NCBI RefSeq assembly: GCF_002979475.1
Contig: NZ_PCOY01000008.1
Location: 62,001-126,000 of the forward strand
Direction of reading: 5' to 3'
From: Microbacterium sp. MYb62
GTDB lineage: Bacteria; Actinomycetota; Actinomycetes; Actinomycetales; Microbacteriaceae
DNA length: 64,000 nt
The notes beneath the pieces were generated by a model. It saw only the letters and a list, made by a program, of their open reading frames with translations. It did no database searches and was not told the origin of the DNA. Below, in pieces: positions 57,560 to 64,000 of this stretch (positions are counted from its first letter, which is position 1; each line of letters begins with the position of its first letter). The translations under genes and the position numbers were made by a program.

Positions 57560-58378
57560 TCAGGCGCGGAACAGCTCGACGTTCTCACGCGCCCACTGGG
57601 CGAACGTGCGGCCGGGTCGACCCGTGAGGCGCGTCACCGTGTCCTGCACCGCCTGGCCGATCGCGGGAGGGTTCTTCGCGAGCTCGACGCCGAACTCGAC
57701 GTATCCCTCGTCGTACCCGAAGGCGCGCAGTCGATCCCGCTCCTCGTCTTCGGTGAGCCGGATCCACGTGACCTGTTCGCCGAGGGCCTCGGCGATGCGC
57801 GTCGTGCGCTCGGCCGGGGTGAGCGCCTCCGGCCCGGTCAGATAGTACGTCCGACCGTCCGCGGGGGCGCCGAGCAGCACCTCCACGGCGACCGCCGCGA
57901 TATCGGCCTCGTGGACCATCGCGCTCGGCCAATCCGCCAGCGTGCGCACGCGACGGTCGGACACGATCTCCGGAGCCCACTCCCGTGCGTTCGACATGAA
58001 TTCGACCGGTGCCAGCAGAGCCCAATCGAGGCCACCGTCCCGCAGTGCCGGTTCGAGGGTGCTCTCGTCCCATCCGCCGAGCACGCTCACGCGCCGCACC
58101 CCTGCGGCCTGCGTCGCGGCGACGAGCTCGACACCGTTGGTGAGGGTCTCGCCGAATTCGCCGTTGAACGTGATGAAGTGCACGCCGCTGCAGCCGTCGA
58201 CCGCCCGACCGAACGCCTCGACGTCGGTGAGGTCGCCGCGGACGACATCGACGCCCGCGGGGAGGTTCGCGCGCTGAGGATCGCGGGAGAGGGCGCGCAC
58301 GCTCTCGCCGCGTTCCACCAGTTGGCTGACGATGTGGCGTCCGACCGTGCCCGTCGCGCCGCTGACCAGGATTGTCAT
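57560..58378 (-). CDS. NmrA-like NAD(P)-binding protein
   Basis: A 272-residue atypical SDR. ILVSGATGTVGRHIVSQL at the start binds NAD(P); the catalytic Tyr-x-x-x-Lys of true SDRs is absent, as in NmrA/QorB-type proteins. VHEADIAAVAVEVLLG and TYYLTGPEALTPAERT are usual for this family in actinobacteria. It may act as a redox sensor or quinone reductase. The ATG at 58378 is preferred (MTILVSG). It is bounded by a terminator on one side and a tandem repeat upstream. Confidence 0.85.
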   Translation of the reverse strand: MTILVSGATGTVGRHIVSQLVERGESVRALSRDPQRANLPAGVDVVRGDLTDVEAFGRAVDGCSGVHFITFNGEFGETLTNGVELVAATQAAGVRRVSVLGGWDESTLEPALRDGGLDWALLAPVEFMSNAREWAPEIVSDRRVRTLADWPSAMVHEADIAAVAVEVLLGAPADGRTYYLTGPEALTPAERTTRIAEALGEQVTWIRLTEDEERDRLRAFGYDEGYVEFGVELAKNPPAIGQAVQDTVTRLTGRPGRTFAQWARENVELFRA

Positions 58379-58475
58379 GAGGAGTCCCTTCTTCGTGGTG
58401 ACTCTCACCCTTCCGGGTCATGCGGACAGATTCGGTCCGCGATGCCTGACGGCGGCGAGAAAGCGCGAAGGCTCC

Positions 58476-58585
58476 TGGTGGAACGGCGAGCTAGGGGTGG
58501 TGAAACGGCGAGCAAGCACTGGTGAAACGGCGAGCAAGCACTGGTGAAACGGCGAGCAAGCACTGGTGAAACGGCGAGGAAGGAG
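58476..58585. repeat. Tandem repeat of a 22-bp unit, five copies
   Basis: The unit TGGTGAAACGGCGAGCAAGC plus AC occurs three times without change (58498-58519, 58520-58541, 58542-58563), flanked by one degenerate copy on each side (58476-58497 and 58564-58585). It lies between the NmrA-like start and the GntR/FCD stop, which are on the same strand. The unit is not a multiple of three bases and no gene crosses it. There are no spacers, so it is not a CRISPR array. Confidence 0.85.
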
Positions 58586-58614
58586 TGTCTAGCCCTGCCC
58601 GAGCTCGCCGGGCA

Positions 58615-59271
58615 CTACTCGGTGAAGTAGGAGCTCGTCGCGTTGTCGAGGATGCGCTGCATGCCGTGCATCCAGTTGAGCTTGAGGGCCTCGACGGCGG
58701 CCGGGATGTCGCCGGCGGCGAGGTGTCGGGCGATCTCGGCGTGCTCGGCGGCGACGCGCTCGACCTTGACGTCTTCGGGGACGAGCAGCGACTCGTAACG
58801 GTGGAACGAGCTGCGTACGCTGTCGATCACGGCCAGGAGTCGGGCGTTCGGGCAGGCCGACAGCATCACGCTGTGCCACTCGTCGTCCTTCGTGATGACG
58901 AGCTGATGCTCCACGAGCTCGTCGGCGAACGCGTCGGCCATCTCCTTGAGCTGGCCACCGATGCGGCGCAGCTCCTCGGGAGGGCTCAGCTCGAGCGCGA
59001 GGCTCTCGAGGGCGGCCATGACCGGCGCGAGATCGCGGAACTCCGAGGCGCTGAGCGGGACGAACCGGAAGCCCTTGCCGTTCTCGCTCTCGATCTGCCC
59101 TTCGGACTCGAGGGCGATCAGAGCTTCGCGCAGCGGTGTGCGGCTGACCCCGAGTTCGGTGGCGAGCTGCACCTCGTTGATGCCCTCGCCGGGCTGTACG
59201 AGTCCCGCTCGCATGCGGGTCAGCAGCTCTTGCCGAACCTGCGAGCGCAGGTTCTTGCGTTCGATCGCCAT
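58615..59271 (-). CDS. GntR family regulator with FCD domain (putative galactoside regulator)
   Basis: A 218-residue FadR-type regulator. The winged helix holds INEVQLATELGVSRTPLREALIALESEGQI with the wing NGKGFRFVPLS. The FCD domain includes HSVMLSACPNARLLAVIDSVRSSFHRYES and EEHAEIARHL-like AEHAEIARHLAAGD. It is divergent from the GH42 gene across 149 bases that contain an operator on top of the promoter. The same operator occurs before two sugar importers, so this protein is the best candidate to control all three operons. FCD domains mostly bind acids, so the effector may be a sugar acid or phosphate. Confidence 0.88.
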   Translation of the reverse strand: MAIERKNLRSQVRQELLTRMRAGLVQPGEGINEVQLATELGVSRTPLREALIALESEGQIESENGKGFRFVPLSASEFRDLAPVMAALESLALELSPPEELRRIGGQLKEMADAFADELVEHQLVITKDDEWHSVMLSACPNARLLAVIDSVRSSFHRYESLLVPEDVKVERVAAEHAEIARHLAAGDIPAAVEALKLNWMHGMQRILDNATSSYFTE

Positions 59272-59309
59272 GCGTCCCCTCTTCTGCCGCCTGCCCGTCA
59301 GCCTATGGG

Positions 59310-59354
59310 TTGACGGGCCTCGGGCGACGTCCTAGTGTGTGTATACAGAATACA
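59310..59354 (+). promoter_or_regulatory. Promoter with GntR-type operator, site 3 (GH42 operon)
   Basis: TTGACG (59310-59315), a 17-base spacer and TAGTGT (59333-59338) make a good promoter. The operator core TGTATACAGAATAC (59340-59353) begins two bases after the -10 and covers the start site, which suits repression. The same 14-mer is at 43636-43649. The divergent GntR/FCD gene begins 40 bases upstream. Confidence 0.75.
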
Positions 59355-59420
59355 GCCGATCGCGGATTTGCACCAGCGCAACGCCGCGATCAGCCGGTGA
59401 CGACTCAGAGAGGAGACTTC

Positions 59421-61520
59421 GTGCCCGCACCCGATGGCGAACAGCCCATCCGACGCGTCCGTCTCGATGCCCTCGCCTATGGTGGCGACTACAACCCCGA
59501 CCAGTGGTCGGAGGAGACCTGGCACGAAGACATCCGCCTGATGCGCGAAGCCGGCGTGAACATGGTGAGCCTGCCGATCTTCAGCTGGCCGCAGCTGGAG
59601 CCCGAACCCGGCGTCTACGACTGGGCATGGCTCGACCGCATCATCGACCTGCTGTGGGAGGCGGGCATCGCGATCGACCTCGCGACCGCCACCGCGACCC
59701 CGCCGTCCTGGCTGCTGCGCGCGCACCCCGAGATGGCGCCGTGGGACGCCGACGGACACCGGCTCGAATTCGGATCCCGGCAGACCTACTGCCCCTCGTC
59801 GCCGATCTGGCGCGAGAACGTCGCCCGCATGACCCGGGCGATGGCCGAGCGCTACGGCGAGCATCCCGGGCTCGCGATGTGGCACATCTCGAACGAGTAC
59901 GGCGACCACACGTCGCGCTGCTGGTGCCCCGAGTCGGCCCGGCACTTCCGACGCTGGCTGCAGGACCGTTACGGCGACCTCGACGGACTCAACGGAGCCT
60001 GGGGCGTGAACGTGTGGGGGCAGCGCTACACCTCCTGGGAGCACATCGAGACGCCGAAGAAGGCGCCGGGCCCCATCAACCCCACCAAACTGCTCGACTT
60101 CGAGCGCTTCTCCTCCGACGCACTGCTGGAGCTCTTCCAGGTGGAGATCGACGTCCTGCGCGAGGTCACCCCCGACATCGCGGTGACGACGAACTTCATG
60201 AGCATGTTCCGCGACCTGGACTACTGGGACTTCGCGGCGGTCGAAGACGTCGTGACCGACGACGCCTACCCCGAGCCCGCGGATCCGACGTCGCACGTCG
60301 GCGCCGCCCTCAACTACGGGCTCATGCGCTCGCTCAAGGGCGGACAGCCGTGGCTGCTGCTGGAGTCGTCGGCGAGTGCGACCAGCTGGCGTGACGTGAA
60401 CGTGCCGAAGGCGCCGGGCAAGATCCGCATCGAGAGTCTGCAGGCCGTCGCGCACGGTTCCGACGCGGTGATGTTCTTCCAGTGGCGCCAGGCCAAGTAC
60501 GGCCAGGAGAAGTTCCACTCCTCGATGCTCGGGCACCGCGGAGAGCGCTCGCGAAGCTTCCAGGAGACCAAGGCGCTGGGGTGGGAGCTGAAGAAACTCG
60601 AGCAGGTGCGCGGCACCCGCGTGCGCTCACGAGTCGCGCTGGTCGTGGACTGGGACTCGTGGTGGGGCACCAGCGCCGTCGAGTCGCTGCCCTCGCAGAG
60701 GCTGCAGTGGGCGCAGCAGGCGCGCGCCTGGCATCGAGCGCTCTACACGCTCGGCCAGCCGGTGGATACCGCTCGCGCCACCGGCCCCTTCGACGCGTAC
60801 GACGTGGTCGTGGTGCCGAACCTCTACATCGTGGAGCAGCCGCAGGCCGAGGCGCTGCGTGCCTTCGTGGAGCGCGGAGGGCACCTCGTCGTCGGACCGT
60901 TCTCGGGAGTGGTGGATGCCACAGAGAAGGTGCACGACGGCGGAGCGCCCGGACTGCTGCGCGACCTGCTCGGCATCGAGGTCGACGAGCAGTGGCCGAT
61001 CGCCGACGGTCTCACCGCGCGCATCGACTACGCCGGCGAGACCCTGACCGTGCCCTCGTGGAGCGAATGGCTCGAAGCCGACGACGACGTCGACGTGCGC
61101 GGGACCTATGCCGGCGGCGAGCTCGACGGACTGCCCGCGGTGACGCGTCGCACGGCGGGCGGCGGCTCGGCCTGGTATGTCAGCGCGATGGTCGACCCGG
61201 CGGGCCTGCTGCCGATCTTCCGCGACGTGCTGCGCGCCGCCGGCGTCCCCGCACGCGAACACACCGACGTCGAGGTGGAGGTCGTCACCCGCGCCGACGA
61301 CACCACCGACTACACGTTCTACCTGAACCACGGGCGCACGCCCGTCGCGTTCGAGATCCCGTCCCCGGCCGTCGACCTGCTCACCGGCATCGGTCATGCG
61401 GGCCGACTGGAGCTCGACCGCTACGGCGTCGCCGTGCTCGCCGCGCCCCGCGCCGAGTCCATCCCCTTTGCCACCCTGATCGCGTCTGCGCGTGACAACG
61501 ATGAGAAGGAGGACGCATGA
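59421..61520 (+). CDS. Beta-galactosidase, GH42
   Basis: A 699-residue enzyme of usual GH42 length. The TIM barrel has YGGDYNPDQWSEETW near residue 20, the acid/base Glu159 in WHISNEYGDH and the nucleophile Glu315 in LLLESSAS. CWCPESARHF gives the zinc-cluster type cysteines near residue 167. Domain B and the small C-terminal domain follow. It hydrolyses terminal beta-D-galactosides in the cytosol. GTG 59421 has AGAGGAG at ideal spacing; longer frames upstream cross the promoter. The next gene overlaps its stop, so it is cotranscribed with glycine decarboxylase-like genes. Confidence 0.93.
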   Translation: MPAPDGEQPIRRVRLDALAYGGDYNPDQWSEETWHEDIRLMREAGVNMVSLPIFSWPQLEPEPGVYDWAWLDRIIDLLWEAGIAIDLATATATPPSWLLRAHPEMAPWDADGHRLEFGSRQTYCPSSPIWRENVARMTRAMAERYGEHPGLAMWHISNEYGDHTSRCWCPESARHFRRWLQDRYGDLDGLNGAWGVNVWGQRYTSWEHIETPKKAPGPINPTKLLDFERFSSDALLELFQVEIDVLREVTPDIAVTTNFMSMFRDLDYWDFAAVEDVVTDDAYPEPADPTSHVGAALNYGLMRSLKGGQPWLLLESSASATSWRDVNVPKAPGKIRIESLQAVAHGSDAVMFFQWRQAKYGQEKFHSSMLGHRGERSRSFQETKALGWELKKLEQVRGTRVRSRVALVVDWDSWWGTSAVESLPSQRLQWAQQARAWHRALYTLGQPVDTARATGPFDAYDVVVVPNLYIVEQPQAEALRAFVERGGHLVVGPFSGVVDATEKVHDGGAPGLLRDLLGIEVDEQWPIADGLTARIDYAGETLTVPSWSEWLEADDDVDVRGTYAGGELDGLPAVTRRTAGGGSAWYVSAMVDPAGLLPIFRDVLRAAGVPAREHTDVEVEVVTRADDTTDYTFYLNHGRTPVAFEIPSPAVDLLTGIGHAGRLELDRYGVAVLAAPRAESIPFATLIASARDNDEKEDA

Positions 61521-62944
61521 CCGCCCCGTTCGTGCATCCGTACATCCCCAACACCGCCCCGGAGTCGCGAGCGGCGATGCTCGCGGCCGTCGGTGCCGCG
61601 TCGGTCGACGAGTTCTACGCCGACATCCCGGAATCGCTTCGGCTCGGCCGGCCGCTCGACCTGCCCGCGCCGTTCCTCGCGGAGCAGGATCTCGCCCGTC
61701 ATGTGCGCGGGCTGCTCGCCAAGAACCGCTCGACCGAGGAGCGGCTGAGCTTCCTCGGCGCGGGTACCTACAACCACTATGTGCCCGCGGTCGTCGACGA
61801 GGTCATCGGCCGTAGCGAGTTCCTGACCGCCTATGCCGGCGAACCCTACGAGGACCACGGCCGCTTCCAGGCGCTGTTCCAGTACCAGTCGCTGATGGCC
61901 GAGCTGCTCGAGATGGACGTCGTGAACGTGCCGACGTACGACGGCTACCAGGCGACGGCGACCGGCCTCGCGATGGCGGGGCGGCTCACCGGTCGCGGTC
62001 GCGTGCTGGTCGTCAGCGACGTGCTTCCGGCGAAGCTCGCGAAGGTGCACGACTACGTCCGCGCGCACCTGACGCTCGAGCTCCTGCCGACCGTCGGCGG
62101 CACGGCCGACGTGACCGCCGTTCGCGCGGCACTGGCCGGCGACGTGGCCGCGGTCTGGGTCGAGACGCCCAGCGCCACCGGCGCGGTCGAAGCGGCGCTG
62201 CAGGAGATCGCGGATGCCGCACACGCGGCAGGTGCCGTGCTCGTGGTCGGCACCGACCCCATCGGCTACGGCATCCTCACCCCGCCCTCGGTCTCGGGAG
62301 CCGACATCGTCACCGGCGACATCCAGTCCCTCGGCCTGCACCAGTGGTTCGGCGGCGCCCACGGCGGCTTCATCGCCGTGCATGACGACCCCGCTTTCGT
62401 GATGGAGATGCCGTCCCGGCTCTTCGGACTCGCGACCACCGACGTGCCCGGCGAGTACGGCTTCGGCGACGTGGCGTACGACCGCACCTCGTTCGCGCAC
62501 CGCGAGGAGGGGAAGGAATGGGTCGGCACGGCCGCGGCCCTCTGGGGCATCGCCGCCGGGGTCTACCTCGCGCTGATGGGACCCGCCGGCATGGCCGAGC
62601 TCGGTGACGTGCTTCTCGCCCGCACCCGGTATGCCCAGCAGACGCTCGCCGCGGTGCCCGGCATCGCGCTCGACGACGACGCCGTGCACCTGCGCGAGTT
62701 CACGGTGACCTTCGCCGACGTCACGGCCGACGCGGTCGTCACGGCGCTCCGCGCCCAGGGCATCGAACCCGGCGTCGTCGTCGGAGAGCACCGCCTGCTC
62801 GTCTGCGTCACCGAACTCACCTCTCAGGCCGACATCGACACCCTGGCGGGCGCGCTCGCCGAGGTCACGGCATCCGATCTCAGCACGAAGGAGCAGAACC
62901 GATGCGACGTACTGAGCGACGACTGCAAGGAGGAGACGAAGTGA
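61517..62944 (+). CDS. gcvPA: Glycine dehydrogenase (decarboxylating) subunit 1-like
   Basis: A 475-residue homologue of the N-terminal half of the glycine cleavage P-protein. FLGAGTYNHYVPAVVDEVIGR, FLTAYAGEPYEDHGRFQALFQYQ and MDVVNVPTYDG are the diagnostic blocks of GcvPA. This subunit adopts the fold-type I PLP shape but carries no PLP lysine; the active site lies in subunit 2. ATG 61517 overlaps the GH42 stop (ATGA), and its own stop overlaps the next start (GTGA). The C-terminal tail has extra residues (LSTKEQNRCDVLSDDCKEETK split) beyond the usual end. Standing behind a beta-galactosidase is unusual for this family. Confidence 0.85.
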   Translation: MTAPFVHPYIPNTAPESRAAMLAAVGAASVDEFYADIPESLRLGRPLDLPAPFLAEQDLARHVRGLLAKNRSTEERLSFLGAGTYNHYVPAVVDEVIGRSEFLTAYAGEPYEDHGRFQALFQYQSLMAELLEMDVVNVPTYDGYQATATGLAMAGRLTGRGRVLVVSDVLPAKLAKVHDYVRAHLTLELLPTVGGTADVTAVRAALAGDVAAVWVETPSATGAVEAALQEIADAAHAAGAVLVVGTDPIGYGILTPPSVSGADIVTGDIQSLGLHQWFGGAHGGFIAVHDDPAFVMEMPSRLFGLATTDVPGEYGFGDVAYDRTSFAHREEGKEWVGTAAALWGIAAGVYLALMGPAGMAELGDVLLARTRYAQQTLAAVPGIALDDDAVHLREFTVTFADVTADAVVTALRAQGIEPGVVVGEHRLLVCVTELTSQADIDTLAGALAEVTASDLSTKEQNRCDVLSDDCKEETK

Positions 62945-64000
62945 GTCTCCCCGTCGCCCCGAAGCCGGCGCTGCGCCGCTTCCAGCAGGCTCGCTGGGAC
63001 GAGCCGATCATCTTCGAGCTGACCACGCCCGGCGAACGCGGCGTGCTGGTCTCGCAGGTCGAGCCCGGGGTGCGCGAAGCGGTGGGCGACGTGGTCGCCG
63101 CGCTGCCCGCCTCCCTGCGTCGTGCCGCGAAGCCGAAGCTGCCCGAGATGGGGCAGATGCGCGTGCTCAAGCACTACCTGCGCCTGTCGCAGGAGAACCT
63201 CGGCGCCGACTTCAACGTCGACATCGGCCAGGGCACCTGCACCATGAAGTACGCGCCGAAGATCAACGACCAGCTCGCGAACACCCCGCAGCTCACCGCG
63301 ATGCACCCGCACCAGGATCCGGCCGATGCGCAGGGCGTGCTCGAGGTCGTCTGGCAGCTCGAGCGGATGCTCGCCGAGATCTCCGGCATGGACGAGGTCT
63401 CGCTGCACACGCAGGGCGGATCGGCGGCGATCTGGTCGAACGTCGCCATGATCCGCGCCTTCCACGAGGCCAACGGCGAGGGTGAGCAGCGCCGCGAGGT
63501 CATCACCACGATCTTCAGCCACCCCTCGAACGCGGCCGCCGCGAAGGCCGCGGGGTACGAGATCATCACGGTCTACCCCGACGTCGAGGGCTACCCGTCA
63601 CTCGACGCGCTGAAGGCCGCGCTGTCGCCCCGCACCGCGGCGATCATGGTCACCAACCCCGAGGACACCGGCATCTACAACCCGGCGATCCGGGAGTGGG
63701 TGGATGCCGCGCACGCGGTGGGTGCTCTCGCCTCGTACGACCAGGCCAACGCGAACGGCATCCTCGGCGTCACGCGCGCCCGCGACGCCGGCTTCGACGT
63801 GTGCCACTTCAACCTGCACAAGACCTTCGGCACCCCGCACGGCAGCGGCGGACCGGGTTCGGGCGCGAACGCCGTGAGCGCGGCGCTGGCACCGTTCCTG
63901 CCGGGACCGCGGGTGGTGCGCGACGACGATGGGACCTTCGCGGTGGCCGAGGGTGGGGAGTTGTCGATCGGGGCGGTCGGCCCGTTCTTCGGCGTCATCC
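62941..64000 (+). CDS. gcvPB: Glycine dehydrogenase (decarboxylating) subunit 2-like (partial)
   Basis: The first 353 residues are in the window; the gene runs off the end. It matches the catalytic half of the P-protein: VDIGQGTCTMKYAPKINDQL, MHPHQD, and HTQGGSAAIWSNVAMIRAFHE for cofactor binding, and HFNLHKTFGTPHGSGGPGSG with Lys294 as the PLP lysine. With subunit 1 it would decarboxylate glycine and load the aminomethyl group on lipoyl-GcvH. GTG 62941 overlaps the subunit 1 stop. Neither GcvH nor GcvT is in the window. A related amino acid could be the true substrate. Confidence 0.87.
   Translation, partial: MSLPVAPKPALRRFQQARWDEPIIFELTTPGERGVLVSQVEPGVREAVGDVVAALPASLRRAAKPKLPEMGQMRVLKHYLRLSQENLGADFNVDIGQGTCTMKYAPKINDQLANTPQLTAMHPHQDPADAQGVLEVVWQLERMLAEISGMDEVSLHTQGGSAAIWSNVAMIRAFHEANGEGEQRREVITTIFSHPSNAAAAKAAGYEIITVYPDVEGYPSLDALKAALSPRTAAIMVTNPEDTGIYNPAIREWVDAAHAVGALASYDQANANGILGVTRARDAGFDVCHFNLHKTFGTPHGSGGPGSGANAVSAALAPFLPGPRVVRDDDGTFAVAEGGELSIGAVGPFFGVI

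Noticed and set aside
58476..58585. CRISPR array
   Set aside because: The 22-bp units are directly head to tail with no spacers, and no cas gene is present.
1..64000. Prophage, integrative element or transposon
   Set aside because: No integrase, transposase, phage structural gene, tRNA attachment site or terminal repeat was seen; the sulfatase island has the same base composition as its surroundings.

Overview
The window is a high-GC actinobacterial chromosome segment, most likely from Microbacterium or a close relative in the Microbacteriaceae. The reasons are strong G/C use at third codon positions, GTG starts, many 4-bp ATGA/GTGA gene overlaps, several promoters that look leaderless, an IdeR/DtxR-type iron box, a Zur-type box, and sugar transporters without their own ATPases. 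No tRNA, rRNA, CRISPR array, transposase, integrase or prophage gene was seen. The region reads as catabolic and accessory gene islands between housekeeping-like genes.

Layout. 1-6.7 kb: the end of an unknown gene, a PadR regulator, an AarF/UbiB-type kinase, a BCCT osmolyte transporter and an SDR-DUF2867 protein. 6.8-11.2 kb: an MFS carrier, an SRPBCC-ArsR pair and two SDR genes, one divergent from a MarR regulator. 11.3-26.8 kb: a sulfated-sugar utilisation island with a GH39-like hydrolase and divergent TetR regulator, a CUT1 sugar transporter whose operon ends in a sulfatase, a GntR-LacI hybrid regulator, a Gfo/Idh/MocA oxidoreductase, three more sulfatases and a DUF2264 protein. All four sulfatases carry the C-x-P-x-R motif and none has a visible export signal, so desulfation probably happens in the cytosol after import.

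26.9-34 kb: a DHFR-like protein, a second ArsR-SRPBCC module, a lipoprotein amine oxidase whose domain order looks circularly permuted, a Pr6Pr membrane protein, a TetR regulator beside a flavin monooxygenase, and RNase HI. 33.9-38.7 kb: a ferric-siderophore uptake system (ATPase, binding lipoprotein, two permeases, siderophore-interacting reductase) transcribed outward from one iron box. 38.7-40.4 kb: a protealysin-like M4 protease overlapping its emfourin-type inhibitor gene. 40.5-43 kb: two AztD-like lipoproteins behind a Zur box.

43.6-51.9 kb: two further CUT1 sugar importers and a GH63/GH37-like glycosidase. 51.9-54 kb: a four-gene redox operon (AhpD-like, sulfite-oxidase fold, ferredoxin-reductase-like, DUF6510). 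54.1-57.5 kb: a GntR/FCD regulator divergent from an enolase-superfamily sugar-acid enzyme and an MHS symporter. 57.5-64 kb: an NmrA-like protein, a 22-bp tandem repeat, a second GntR/FCD regulator, a GH42 beta-galactosidase and, in the same overlapping operon, the two subunits of a split glycine decarboxylase; the second runs off the window.

A shared operator core (TATTCTGTATACA and a variant) lies upstream of both sugar importers at 43.6 and 48.7 kb and of the beta-galactosidase at 59.3 kb, next to the GntR/FCD gene. This suggests one galactoside regulon spread over 20 kb. The points most worth following up are the permuted amine oxidase, the intracellular sulfatase island, this dispersed regulon, and the palindromic and tandem repeats, some of which have been captured inside coding sequence.
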